Part shown: one piece after another, positions 16,432 to 24,823 of the stretch
Position numbering within the stretch: position 1 is the stretch's first letter
Layout: every line of letters begins with the position of its first letter
Assembly: GCF_900119825.1 (NCBI RefSeq)
Contig: NZ_FPKR01000004.1
Span: 62,001 to 126,000, forward strand
Source: Chitinimonas taiwanensis DSM 18899
Lineage (GTDB): Bacteria; Pseudomonadota; Gammaproteobacteria; Burkholderiales; Chitinimonadaceae
Direction of reading: 5' to 3'
DNA: 64,000 nt
Notes under the pieces: model-generated
Database searches by the model: none
Seen by the model: only the letters and a program-made list of their open reading frames with translations
What the model was told of the DNA's origin: nothing
Translations under genes and position numbers: made by a program

Positions 16432-17568
16432 TCAGACGATGTCGAGGTGGTCGAGCCCGGCCAGCGCATCGCGGCCCTTGGATTCCTTCGACTGCAGCTT
16501 GATCTTCAGGCGCAGGTCATTGACCGAATCGGCATTGCGCAGCGCGTCCTCGTAGCTGATCTTGCCGTCTTCATACAGGTCGAACAGCGCCTGGTCGAAG
16601 GTCTGCATGCCCAGCTCACGGCTCTTGGCCATGATTTCCTTGATCTCGTGTACATCGCCCTTGAAGATCAGATCGGAGATCAGCGGGCTGTTCAGCATCA
16701 CTTCCACGGCGGCGGCGCGGCCCTTGCCGGTGCGCATCGGTACCAAGCGCTGCGAGATGAATGCCTTCAGGTTCAGCGACAAGTCCATCAGCAGCTGGGC
16801 GCGGCGCTCTTCGGGGAAGAAGTTGATGATGCGGTCGAGTGCCTGGTTGGCCGAGTTGGCGTGCAGGGTGGCCATGCACAGGTGGCCGGTTTCGGCGAAG
16901 GCCACCGCGTAATCCATGGTTTCGCGGTCGCGGATTTCCCCGATCAGGATCACATCGGGCGCCTGGCGCAGTGTGTTCTTCAGCGCGTTATGCCAGCTAT
17001 CGGTATCCACGCCGATTTCGCGCTGGGTCACGATGCAGTTCTTGTGCTCGTGCACATACTCGACCGGGTCTTCAATGGTGATGATGTGGCCGTAGCTGTT
17101 CTCGTTGCGAAAGCCAATCATCGCCGCCAGCGAGGTCGACTTACCCGAGCCGGTGCCGCCCACGAAGATCACCAGACCACGCTTGGCCAGCGCCACATCC
17201 TTCAGCACTGGCGGCAGGCCCAGTTCGTCGAACTTGGGGATCTCGGTAGTGATGGTACGCAGCACCAGGCCGATACGGCCTTGCTGCTGGAAGGCATTGC
17301 AGCGGAAACGACCAATGCCACCTGGACTGATGGCGAAGTTGCACTCCTTGGTTGCTTCGAATTCCTCGGTCTGGCGGTCATTCATCACCGCACGCGCCAG
17401 TTCCTTGGTGTGCTGGGTGCTCAGCGCCTGGCTCGATACCGGCGTGAGCTTGCCGTCGATCTTCATGGCGGGTGGGAAGTCGGCGGTGATAAACAAGTCC
17501 GAGGCATTCTTGGCGCGCATCAGGCGCAGCAAGTCGTGCATGAACTTGGTGGCTTGTTCTTTTTCCAT
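16432..17568 (-). CDS. pilU: Type IV pilus twitching ATPase PilU
   Basis: PilU is a cytoplasmic hexameric ATPase of the GspE/PilT family that helps PilT retract type IV pili. The 378 residues include Walker A GGTGSGKST (near 142), the Asp box IITIEDPVEYVHEH, Walker B APDVILIGEIRDRET, and the His box ETGHLCMATLHANSANQALDR. The PilT-specific AIRNLIRE stretch is replaced by SPLISDLIFKGDVHEIKEIM, which identifies PilU. It lies 140 bp downstream of pilT in the same direction, the usual order. The gap holds a GC-rich stem-loop but no clear terminator. Confidence 0.96.
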   Translation of the reverse strand: MEKEQATKFMHDLLRLMRAKNASDLFITADFPPAMKIDGKLTPVSSQALSTQHTKELARAVMNDRQTEEFEATKECNFAISPGGIGRFRCNAFQQQGRIGLVLRTITTEIPKFDELGLPPVLKDVALAKRGLVIFVGGTGSGKSTSLAAMIGFRNENSYGHIITIEDPVEYVHEHKNCIVTQREIGVDTDSWHNALKNTLRQAPDVILIGEIRDRETMDYAVAFAETGHLCMATLHANSANQALDRIINFFPEERRAQLLMDLSLNLKAFISQRLVPMRTGKGRAAAVEVMLNSPLISDLIFKGDVHEIKEIMAKSRELGMQTFDQALFDLYEDGKISYEDALRNADSVNDLRLKIKLQSKESKGRDALAGLDHLDIV

Positions 17569-17590
17569 GGTCTTGCTCCTGATGAAGCTT

Positions 17591-17612
17591 GCCGCGGCAT
17601 CGGTGCCGCGGC
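17591..17612. other. GC-rich stem-loop between pilT and pilU
   Basis: The sequence can form a perfect stem GCCGCGGCA/TGCCGCGGC with a TCGG loop and no T run. It may act as an mRNA processing or stability element between the two motor genes. Function is not shown. Confidence 0.4.
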
Positions 17613-17708
17613 CTCCAGCTCATCGCCCGCTGGCTGCGGGCGCTATTTCAATGCGGTGATGTTTACCGGGCCAAAGCCGCCTGGCGCTATCACGCCCGCT
17701 GAACACGC

Positions 17709-18749
17709 TTACTTGAAGTTGTCCGGGTTCATCGCCTTGCCGCGCGCTTCCTGATTGGTGATCAGATTGCGGCGGACCAGATCGGTTAGGCACTGATCCA
17801 GCGTTTGCATGCCGTACTGCTGACCGGTCTGAATGGTCGAATACATCTGGGCAATCTTGTTTTCGCGGATCAGGTTACGGATGGCCGGGATACCCAGCAT
17901 GATCTCGTGCGCGGCCACGCGGCCACCACCGTCCTTGGTCTTCAAGAGGGTTTGTGAGATCACCGCGCGCAGCGATTCGGACAGCATCGAACGCACCATT
18001 TCCTTTTCGGCGGCCGGGAACACGTCGACGATACGGTCGATGGTCTTGGCGGCGGACGAGGTGTGCAGCGTGCCGAATACCAAGTGACCGGTTTCCGCGG
18101 CGGACAGTGCGAGGCGAATGGTTTCCAGGTCACGCATTTCGCCTACCAGGATCACGTCTGGGTCTTCCCGCAGCGCGGCGCGTAGCGAGTTGGCGAAGCT
18201 CAGTGTGTGCGGGCCCACTTCACGCTGGTTGACCAGGCATTTCTTTGATTCGTGCACGAATTCGATCGGGTCCTCGACGGTCAGGATATGGCCGTAATCG
18301 TTTTCGTTGATGTAGTTGATCATCGCCGCCAGCGTGGTCGACTTGCCCGAGCCGGTCGGGCCGGTCACCAGCACAATGCCGCGCGGGGTCTCGGCGATTT
18401 CCTTGAACACCTTCGGTGCATTCAGCTCTTCTAGGGTCAGCACCTTGGACGGAATGGTCCGGAACACTGCACCGGCGCCACGGTTCTGCACGAAGGCATT
18501 GACCCGGAAACGGGCCAGATTGGGAATCTCGAACGAGAAGTCGCACTCCAGCGTTTCTTCATAGGTCTTGCGCTGGCCGTCGTTCATGATGTCGTACACC
18601 ATATCGTGTACGTCTTTGTGCTCCATGGGCGGCAGATTGATGCGGCGCACATCGCCATGCACCCGGATCATGGGCGGCAGACCGGCCGACAGGTGCAAGT
18701 CTGAGGCCTTGTTCTTGACCGAGAAGGCGAGGAGTTCGGAGATTTCCAT
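17709..18749 (-). CDS. pilT: Type IV pilus retraction ATPase PilT
   Basis: PilT drives pilus depolymerisation, twitching motility and DNA uptake. The 346-residue length is canonical. Walker A GPTGSGKST is at 130-138, the Asp box is ILTVEDPIEFVHE, Walker B is DPDVILVGEMRD, and the His box is ETGHLVFGTLHTSSA. The signature AIRNLIRENK near residue 290 separates it from PilU. An AGGGAA ribosome site precedes ATG 18749. It is divergent from yggS with 65 bp between starts, a conserved neighbourhood in many proteobacteria. No pilin or assembly genes are nearby. Confidence 0.97.
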   Translation of the reverse strand: MEISELLAFSVKNKASDLHLSAGLPPMIRVHGDVRRINLPPMEHKDVHDMVYDIMNDGQRKTYEETLECDFSFEIPNLARFRVNAFVQNRGAGAVFRTIPSKVLTLEELNAPKVFKEIAETPRGIVLVTGPTGSGKSTTLAAMINYINENDYGHILTVEDPIEFVHESKKCLVNQREVGPHTLSFANSLRAALREDPDVILVGEMRDLETIRLALSAAETGHLVFGTLHTSSAAKTIDRIVDVFPAAEKEMVRSMLSESLRAVISQTLLKTKDGGGRVAAHEIMLGIPAIRNLIRENKIAQMYSTIQTGQQYGMQTLDQCLTDLVRRNLITNQEARGKAMNPDNFK

Positions 18750-18814
18750 TTATAATTCCCTGTTCAAAGCCGCAGCCAGATTGGGTTTGCCGCGTTATTC
18801 CGTGAGCATTATGG

Positions 18815-19501
18815 ATGTCTGAAATCGAGAAAGCTAGACAGGCCGTCCTGGCCCGCATTGCGGCGGCCTCGCTGGCGGCTGGCCGTGCGGCGGATGCCTG
18901 CCAGCTGCTGGCTGTCAGCAAGACCTTTCCCGCCGATGCGGTACGCCGCTGCTATGCCGGCGGCCAGCGCGCGTTTGGCGAGAACTATGTGCAGGAGCTG
19001 GTCGAGAAGGTGGCCGCCCTGCGCGATCTGGCTGATATCGAATGGCACTTCATCGGCCCCCTGCAAAGCAATAAGACCCGCTTGGTGGCTGAGCATGCGC
19101 ACTGGATGCACAGCATTGAGCGCCTGAAGATTGCCGAGCGTCTGTCGGAACAACGTCCGGCCAATCTGCCGCCGCTGCAGGTCTGTGTGCAGGTCAATGT
19201 CTCGGGCGAGGCCAGCAAGTCCGGCTGCGCACCCGAAGACGCGATCGCGCTGGCCGAGGCGGTCGCCGCCCTGCCCAGGCTGCGCCTGCGCGGCCTGATG
19301 TGCATTCCCGAACCGACCGAGGACCAGGCCCAGCTGGCCAGCCAGTTTGCCAAGCTGCGTAGCCTGCAGGCTGAACTCGCGCAGCGCGGCCTGGTGCTGG
19401 ATACGCTCTCGATGGGCATGTCGGCCGATCTGGAAACCGCCATTGCCGAGGGCGCCACGCTGGTACGCGTCGGTACCGCCCTGTTTGGCGCGCGACACTG
19501 A
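18815..19501 (+). CDS. yggS: YggS family pyridoxal phosphate homeostasis protein
   Basis: This 228-residue cytoplasmic PLP-binding protein has an alanine racemase-like barrel fold and no known catalysis. The family buffers PLP and affects amino-acid homeostasis. The PLP lysine is Lys36 in LLAVSKTFPADAV. FGENYVQEL, EWHFIGPLQSNK, VNVSGEASKSGC and the phosphate-binding end LSMGMSADLETAIAEGATLVRVG are all present. ATG 18815 is used; an out-of-frame ATG lies at 18811. proC follows two genes downstream, a frequent association. Confidence 0.96.
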   Translation: MSEIEKARQAVLARIAAASLAAGRAADACQLLAVSKTFPADAVRRCYAGGQRAFGENYVQELVEKVAALRDLADIEWHFIGPLQSNKTRLVAEHAHWMHSIERLKIAERLSEQRPANLPPLQVCVQVNVSGEASKSGCAPEDAIALAEAVAALPRLRLRGLMCIPEPTEDQAQLASQFAKLRSLQAELAQRGLVLDTLSMGMSADLETAIAEGATLVRVGTALFGARH

Positions 19502-19528
19502 ATCAACTCCCCTATTTGAAAGTCTGCT

Positions 19529-20098
19529 GTGAATCCTCCCCAAGCCAAAGCCAGTCTTGCTGAACTTGCCCGCTGCGTGCGCGTGCAGGAAGGCGAGCAG
19601 CAGGATCGACTGGAACTGGCTTCTGCCTGGGCCCGCCAGCCGCAAGATGCGTCCGGGCGTACGGTGGGGCTGATTGCTGCCGGACTGTCCGGCCTGCTGA
19701 TCATGCTGCTGCTATTGCAGGCCGCCATGGCACGCACCATGCCCACCCTGGTGCTGGCCTTGCTGGCCCTGAGTGCGGCGCTGTTCTTCTGCTGGCATTT
19801 CCGTGGCTGGTTCTGGCGTACCGAGGTGGATGTGGATGCGGTACGTGTGCGCCTGGCCATGCTGGGCTGGGGTGTACCCCGTCCGGTTGAACTGCCGATT
19901 GCCGATATCGAGGCGCTGGCCTACCGGATGGAGCAGGGTCGCCTCGCGGTGCTCAGCCTGCGCCATCGCGGCGGCGAGCTGCCGATTCCCTTCAGTGGCC
20001 AGCGCGAGCTGGACAAGCTGTACTGCAATATCCTGCTTCATCTTCTACAAAAACGGCGCCCGGAGATCAGCTTCGCGGCAGCAAGCGAGACAACATGA
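19529..20098 (+). CDS. Two-helix membrane protein of unknown function
   Basis: I do not recognise a family. The 189-residue protein has a charged N-terminus, two hydrophobic segments (about 45-67 and 72-90) and a C-terminal soluble part of about 95 residues containing FWRTEVDVDAVRVR and PFSGQRELDKLYCN, which could be a PH-like membrane-associated domain. A GTG start is used 27 bp after the yggS stop, and its TGA overlaps the proC ATG by 4 bp, so it is cotranscribed and probably coupled with proC. The C-terminal fold is a guess. Confidence 0.75.
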   Translation: MNPPQAKASLAELARCVRVQEGEQQDRLELASAWARQPQDASGRTVGLIAAGLSGLLIMLLLLQAAMARTMPTLVLALLALSAALFFCWHFRGWFWRTEVDVDAVRVRLAMLGWGVPRPVELPIADIEALAYRMEQGRLAVLSLRHRGGELPIPFSGQRELDKLYCNILLHLLQKRRPEISFAAASETT

Positions 20099-20904
20099 AA
20101 ATCCTCTTTATCGGCGGCGGCAATATGGCCACCGCCATGCTGGGCGGCCTGTTGCAACAGGGCTTTGCCGGTAGCGATCTGTATGTGGTGGAGCCGAGTG
20201 CCGACAAGCGCCAGCAGCTGCAGGCTGAGTTCGGTGTGCAGGTACTGGCTGAGGATGCCGCCCTGCCGCCCACCGAGGTGGTGGTGCTGGCAGTCAAGCC
20301 GCAGCAGCTGCCCGCGGTGGCGCAGGCGCGCGCCGCCGAGCTGGCCGGCCGCCTGGTGATCAGCATCGCGGCAGGTATCCGCATGGCCGACCTCGACCGC
20401 TGGCTTGGGCATGCCGCCCGCTTGGTGCGCGTGATGCCAAACACGCCGGCCCTGGTGCGCGCCGGCATCAGCGGCGCCTGGCTCGGCCCGCATGCCACGG
20501 CGGCCGATCGCGTCAGCGCCGAGCGCATTCTGTCCTCGACCGGTGCGCTGGTCTGGGTGGAGGACGAGGCCAAGCTCGATGCGATCACCGCCATCTCGGG
20601 CTCCGGCCCCGCCTATGTGTTCTATTTCATGGAATCGCTGACCGAAGCGGCCAGCCAGCTCGGTTTCGACGCCGCCACGGCGCGCCAGCTTGCCTATGCG
20701 ACCTTCGACGGCGCCATCAAGCTGGCCCTGGCCAGCAGCGATTCGGCCGCCACGCTGCGCGAAAAGGTGACGTCCAAGGGCGGCACCACCGAGGCCGCCT
20801 TGCGCGTGCTGGGCGAGCAGGGCGTGCAGGCTGCCATGGTGCTGGCCGCGCAGGCAGCGGAGAGCCGCGCGGCCGAGCTGGCCGATGAGCTGGGCCGGCA
20901 GTGA
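20095..20904 (+). CDS. proC: Pyrroline-5-carboxylate reductase
   Basis: ProC reduces 1-pyrroline-5-carboxylate to proline with NAD(P)H in the cytoplasm. The 269 residues begin MKILFIGGGNMATAMLGGL, the Rossmann dinucleotide loop. RVMPNTPALVRAGISG and the catalytic-domain signature ITAISGSGPAYVFYFMESLTEAA are present, as is VTSKGGTTEAALRVL near the C-terminus. The start overlaps the upstream membrane-protein gene (ATGA). A GC-rich inverted repeat without a T run follows at about 20922-20950. Confidence 0.96.
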   Translation: MKILFIGGGNMATAMLGGLLQQGFAGSDLYVVEPSADKRQQLQAEFGVQVLAEDAALPPTEVVVLAVKPQQLPAVAQARAAELAGRLVISIAAGIRMADLDRWLGHAARLVRVMPNTPALVRAGISGAWLGPHATAADRVSAERILSSTGALVWVEDEAKLDAITAISGSGPAYVFYFMESLTEAASQLGFDAATARQLAYATFDGAIKLALASSDSAATLREKVTSKGGTTEAALRVLGEQGVQAAMVLAAQAAESRAAELADELGRQ

Positions 20905-21019
20905 AATAGGCTGAACCTAAGCCCCGTGTGCTGGGTCCTAGGCGCGGGGCGAAAACTGCGGGTTGCCCCGCCTTCCTAATTTAATCTGGCGGCCATTCGC
21001 CAACTACGCTGGATACGCC

Positions 21020-21610
21020 ATGTTCTCTGAAGCACTCAGTTTCCTGGTCCGCAATATCGCCAGCTTCTTTATCCTGATGGTGCTGCTGCGCTTCTACCTG
21101 CAGCTGGCCCGCGCACCGTTCGGTCATCCCCTCGCGCAGTTCACCGTCAAGCTGACCAATTTTGCCGTGCTGCCCCTGCGTCGCATGGTCGGCAGCCTGG
21201 GCGGTTACGACACCGCCACCGTGCTGTTGGCTTGGTTCTGCGCGCTATTGATGCATCTGCTGCTCTTGCTGCTGCTGCCGCTGCCGATCAACTGGCTGGC
21301 GCCCGATACCGCGTTTGGCCTCTTTATGCTGGCCGTGCTGGAACTGCTGCGTCTATCGCTTTACCTGGTGTTCGGCGCGGTGCTGGTGCAGGCCATCCTC
21401 AGCTGGGTCAATCCCTACAATCCCTTGGCACCGATCCTGGATGCGTTGAGCCGGCCTTTCCTGAAGCCGATCCGCCGTCTGCTGCCGCCGGTGGGCGGCT
21501 TTGATCTGAGCCCGCTGGTGCTGCTGCTACTACTGCAGATGCTGCTGATGTTCGTGCTGGCACCCATCGAGCAGCGCCTGCTTCACTACATCCTGCTGGC
21601 CAGCAGCTAG
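21020..21610 (+). CDS. YggT family integral membrane protein
   Basis: This 196-residue inner-membrane protein contains two repeated YggT units. The first covers about 1-95 with YLQLARAPFGHPLAQFTVKLTNFAVLPLRR split between helix and loop, and the second covers about 110-190 with WVNPYNPLAPILDALSRPFLKPIRR. Each ends in a conserved proline-rich turn (VLPLRR, LKPIRR). YggT proteins are linked to osmotic stress and are often near yggS and proC, as here. ATG 21020 fits the family better than an upstream non-ATG start. Its TAG overlaps the fxsA stop on the other strand. Confidence 0.92.
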   Translation: MFSEALSFLVRNIASFFILMVLLRFYLQLARAPFGHPLAQFTVKLTNFAVLPLRRMVGSLGGYDTATVLLAWFCALLMHLLLLLLLPLPINWLAPDTAFGLFMLAVLELLRLSLYLVFGAVLVQAILSWVNPYNPLAPILDALSRPFLKPIRRLLPPVGGFDLSPLVLLLLLQMLLMFVLAPIEQRLLHYILLASS

Positions 21611-22056
21611 GCGCCGCGGCGCGGCTCGTGCGGTAAAGGCGCGACCGGCTCTTCCACCCGGCTGTACTCACCTTCGTACACGCCATCCTGCGGCGCACTG
21701 GCACTGCGCTGCTCGAAGCGTACCGTCTTGCCGCCCGGCCAGGGCAGGATCAGCACCAGGCCGATGACATCGCTGATCGGGCCGGGGAAGATGAATAGCA
21801 GCGCGGCCAACAGGCTGCGCGCCACCCAGAACAGGCGCCCCATCGGCACTTCGCCGGCGCGCAGGCTGTCCACCAGTGCCCAGGCCGTGGCAAAGCGCCA
21901 GCTTTTCAGGATGCCGATGCCGATAAATGCGCTGGCGAACAGCCAGAAAGCCAGCCACCAGCCGATCTGGCCGGCTAGCCAGATCGAGGCAAACAACTCG
22001 AGCAGTGGCAAGGCCAGCAAGGAGAGGCCCAGAAAGGGCAGAAGTCGTATGAACAT
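21607..22056 (-). CDS. fxsA: FxsA family membrane protein
   Basis: The 149-residue protein matches FxsA, a cytoplasmic-membrane protein whose overproduction in E. coli blocks phage T7 exclusion by the F plasmid. Hydrophobic segments lie at about 3-30, 32-52 and 75-98. FIFPGPISDVIGLVLILP is the conserved family stretch, and a hydrophilic tail follows. The family-like start MFIRLLPFLGLSLLALPLLE is the only sensible one. Its ATG (22056-22054) shares bases with the cutA start on the other strand, so the two genes overlap at their 5' ends. Its stop overlaps that of yggT. Confidence 0.88.
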   Translation of the reverse strand: MFIRLLPFLGLSLLALPLLELFASIWLAGQIGWWLAFWLFASAFIGIGILKSWRFATAWALVDSLRAGEVPMGRLFWVARSLLAALLFIFPGPISDVIGLVLILPWPGGKTVRFEQRSASAPQDGVYEGEYSRVEEPVAPLPHEPRRGA

Positions 22057-22393
22057 GCTTGAACCTGATTCCGTATTGCTTGTACTGTGCAACGCGCCCG
22101 ATACGGCGTTTGCCGAAAGCCTGGCGCGCACGCTGCTGGAACGACGCCTGGCGGCCTGTGTCAATCTATTACCTGTGGCCCGCTCGCTCTACCAGTGGCA
22201 GGGCCAGATCGAAACCGCTGACGAGATCCCGATGCTGATCAAGACTACCGCCGCGCAGTATGCGGCACTGCAAGCCGCCATCCAGGGGCTGCACCCCTAT
22301 GCCGTACCCGAGATCATCGCCCTGCCCGTGGTGGCGGGGTTACCGGCCTATCTGGACTGGGTGGCGGCGGAAACCGGGAGCGCCGCGGCATGA
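22049..22393 (+). CDS. cutA: Divalent-cation tolerance protein CutA
   Basis: CutA is a small trimeric cytoplasmic protein associated with copper and divalent cation tolerance. The 114 residues carry VLCNAPDTAFAESLARTLLE, RRLAACVNLLP, SLYQWQGQIETADEIPMLIKTT and HPYAVPEIIALPV in the usual order. ATG 22049 and ATG 22055 are both possible. Either one overlaps the fxsA start region on the opposite strand. The TGA overlaps the dsbD ATG by 4 bp, so cutA, dsbD and the TlpA gene form one coupled operon, a known association. Confidence 0.94.
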   Translation: MNMLEPDSVLLVLCNAPDTAFAESLARTLLERRLAACVNLLPVARSLYQWQGQIETADEIPMLIKTTAAQYAALQAAIQGLHPYAVPEIIALPVVAGLPAYLDWVAAETGSAAA

Positions 22394-24192
22394 ATCGTTT
22401 CGTCTCGTTTGCGCTGGCAGGGTTCCTGGCCCTGCCGGTTTTTGCGGCCAACCAGGATGAATTGCTGCCACCCGAGCAGGCTTTCAAGCCCTCGCTCAGC
22501 AAAACCGGCGAAAAAACCGCCGAACTGAGGTTTGAGATTGCCGATGGCTACTACCTGTACCGCGAGCAACTCAAATTCAGCCTGCTGCCGAATGGCGATG
22601 TGCAAGCCACCTTGCCGGCCGGCAAGAAGAAGCATGACGAGTATTTCGGTGAGGTGGAAACCTATCGCACTCAGCTGGCGGTGCCGCTGAGCAGCAGCCA
22701 GCCCTGGGCGCCGAATGCCAAGCTCAAACTGGTGTCGCAAGGCTGTGCCGATGCCGGTGTGTGCTACCCACCGCAGACAGTGGAGCTGCCGCTGAATGCT
22801 AGCCCGAGCGCCAGCAGCTCGGCGGTTGCCAGCCTGTTCGCGGGCGATGCCAGCGGCGCCAGCCCGGTGGCAAATGCGCCGGCCCTGCCCAGTAATGCGA
22901 CTGCCCAAGGGCCGTTTGCCGGCCTGAGCGGCTGGGCGCTACTGCTGACCTTCTACCTGGTTGGCCTCGGCATGGCGGCCACGGTATGCATGTATCCGCT
23001 GATTCCCATCATCTCCTCGCTGATCGTCGGCCAGGGGCAGCAGGTGGGCAAGGCGCGTGGTTTCGTGCTGGCCATGGCCTATGTACAGGGTATTGCCGTC
23101 GTCTATGCCGTCGTGGGCGGCGTGGCCGCGCTGACTGGTTCCTTCCTGGTGGCCGCCTTGCAGAATCTGTGGGTGATCGGCGCGATGGCCTTGGTCTTCG
23201 TGCTGTTGGCGCTGTCCATGTTCGGCCTGTTCAGCCTGCAGCTGCCCAGTGCCTTGCAGACCAAGGTCAATGAGGCCTCCAATCGGTTGGGTGGCGGCAA
23301 GCTGGTGTCAGTCTTCCTGATGGGCGCGCTTTCCTCGCTGATCGTTGGTGCCTGCATGGGCCCGCCGCTGGCTGCTGGTCTCGGTGTGGTCGGCGCGCGC
23401 GCCGATCTGGCCTTTGGCGTACTGGCCTTCTATCTGATGGCGCTGGGCGTTGGTACGCCGCTGTTGCTGGTCGGTGTGCTCGGTGGCCATGTGCTGCCCA
23501 AGGCCGGGCCGTGGATGACGGCGGTGAAGAACGTGTTCGGCACCGTGCTGCTGGCGGTGGCGCTCTGGATTGCCCGTCCGGTCCTGCCAGAGTGGGCGTA
23601 TATGTTCGGCTGGGCGGCCTTGGCGCTGGGCGCTGGTGTCGGTCTGTCGGCTTTCGATTCACTTTCCCCGCATGCCAAGCCCGCCAAGCGTTTGGCCAAG
23701 GCGCTGGGCGTTCTGCTGGCGCTGATCGGCGTGGCCCAGTTGGCCGGCCTGCTGGCCGGCGCGCGCGATCCGCTGCAGCCGCTCAAGCCGTTTGCCGGTG
23801 GTGTTGCACAGGCGGCCGAGCGCCAGCTGGCCTTCCAGCCGGTTAACAGCGTGGCCGAGTTGGATGCCGCCATCGCCGCTGCCGCCGGCAAGCCGGTGTT
23901 GCTCGATTTCTATGCCGACTGGTGTGTGAGCTGCCACGAGATGGAGCGCTACACCTTCACCGACCCGGTCGTGCAGGCCGCGTTGCAAGGCATGCTGCTG
24001 CTGAAAGCCGATGTGACCGATAACACTGCCGACCATCAAGCCCTGCTCAAGCGCTTTGGCCTGTTCGGCCCGCCCGGCACGATCTTCTTCGGTGCCCAGG
24101 GCCAGGAAGTCGGCCAGCGCCTGATCGGCTTTGAAGACGCGCGTGCCTTCGTTCAACGCATTCAATCCCTACCGGTGACCAAGCCCGCATGA
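22390..24192 (+). CDS. dsbD: Thiol:disulfide interchange protein DsbD
   Basis: DsbD carries electrons from cytoplasmic thioredoxin across the inner membrane to periplasmic partners such as DsbC and cytochrome c maturation proteins. The 600 residues hold a signal peptide (ending PVFA), an N-terminal immunoglobulin-like domain with the pair in GCADAGVCYPP, an eight-helix core with ATVCMYPLIP and VGACMGPPLAAG, and a C-terminal thioredoxin domain with Cys512 and Cys515 (DWCVSCHEME). All six catalytic cysteines are present. It is coupled to cutA upstream and to the TlpA gene downstream by 4-bp overlaps. Confidence 0.96.
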   Translation: MNRFVSFALAGFLALPVFAANQDELLPPEQAFKPSLSKTGEKTAELRFEIADGYYLYREQLKFSLLPNGDVQATLPAGKKKHDEYFGEVETYRTQLAVPLSSSQPWAPNAKLKLVSQGCADAGVCYPPQTVELPLNASPSASSSAVASLFAGDASGASPVANAPALPSNATAQGPFAGLSGWALLLTFYLVGLGMAATVCMYPLIPIISSLIVGQGQQVGKARGFVLAMAYVQGIAVVYAVVGGVAALTGSFLVAALQNLWVIGAMALVFVLLALSMFGLFSLQLPSALQTKVNEASNRLGGGKLVSVFLMGALSSLIVGACMGPPLAAGLGVVGARADLAFGVLAFYLMALGVGTPLLLVGVLGGHVLPKAGPWMTAVKNVFGTVLLAVALWIARPVLPEWAYMFGWAALALGAGVGLSAFDSLSPHAKPAKRLAKALGVLLALIGVAQLAGLLAGARDPLQPLKPFAGGVAQAAERQLAFQPVNSVAELDAAIAAAAGKPVLLDFYADWCVSCHEMERYTFTDPVVQAALQGMLLLKADVTDNTADHQALLKRFGLFGPPGTIFFGAQGQEVGQRLIGFEDARAFVQRIQSLPVTKPA

Positions 24193-24734
24193 AGAAACCT
24201 GTTCTCTACCTGACTGTTGCCGTGCTGGCCCTGGCCGCCGGCGCTGGTGCCGCCTGGTGGCGCTATAGCCAGATGGTCGAGCCGCTACCACCCGTGCAGG
24301 CGCAAGCCCCGCAGCCCGCGCTATGGCAGGCCAGCTTCAATGATCTGCAAGGCAAGTCGCAGGCGCTCGCGCAGTGGCGTGGCAAGCCACTGGTGCTGAA
24401 CTTCTGGGCCACCTGGTGCGCGCCCTGCCGCGAGGAAATGCCCGAATTCATGGCCACCCAGCAAGCCCTGGGTAAACAGGTGCGCTTCGTCGGCCTGGCC
24501 ATCGACAACCCGGCCGATGTGCAGAAATACGTGCAGGAACTCGGCATCGCCTACCCGATTCTGGTTGGCGAGCAGTCGGCCATGGAGTTGATGCGCGCCG
24601 AAGGAAATCGCGTCGGCGCGCTGCCCTTCACCCTCGTTTACGACGCACAGGGCAATAAGGTCGCCGCTCACGCCGGCAGGCTTGACCAGGCCAGGCTGGA
24701 TGCGCTGCTCAAGCCGCTGCTGAGCAAGCCCTAA
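24189..24734 (+). CDS. TlpA-like periplasmic thioredoxin
   Basis: The 181-residue protein has an N-terminal hydrophobic anchor or signal (about 5-25) and a thioredoxin fold with the active site WATWCAPCREEMPEF near residue 80. GNRVGALPFTLVYDAQG carries the conserved cis-Pro. It is probably a membrane-tethered periplasmic reductase that receives electrons from DsbD, with which it overlaps by 4 bp. The substrate is unknown; cytochrome c or another periplasmic thiol protein is possible. Confidence 0.92.
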   Translation: MKKPVLYLTVAVLALAAGAGAAWWRYSQMVEPLPPVQAQAPQPALWQASFNDLQGKSQALAQWRGKPLVLNFWATWCAPCREEMPEFMATQQALGKQVRFVGLAIDNPADVQKYVQELGIAYPILVGEQSAMELMRAEGNRVGALPFTLVYDAQGNKVAAHAGRLDQARLDALLKPLLSKP

Positions 24735-24753
24735 GTATTCGGGTCAACACAAA

Positions 24754-24790
24754 CAAAAGGCCGCGGCGCTGACTGCCCCGCGGCCTTTTG
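24754..24790. terminator. Bidirectional terminator between tlpA-like gene and liuD
   Basis: A stem CAAAAGGCCGCGG/CCGCGGCCTTTTG encloses a loop of about 11 nt. The A and T flanks could stop both the cutA-dsbD operon and the minus-strand liu genes. Confidence 0.85.
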
Positions 24791-24823
24791 CTGTGTGCGC
24801 CCAGTGCTTTGCCCTGCTGCAAG

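Noticed and set aside
16405-17754. A 449-codon plus-strand frame opposite pilU
   Set aside because: It is antisense to pilU, spans its stop and start and the terminator, and has no motif.
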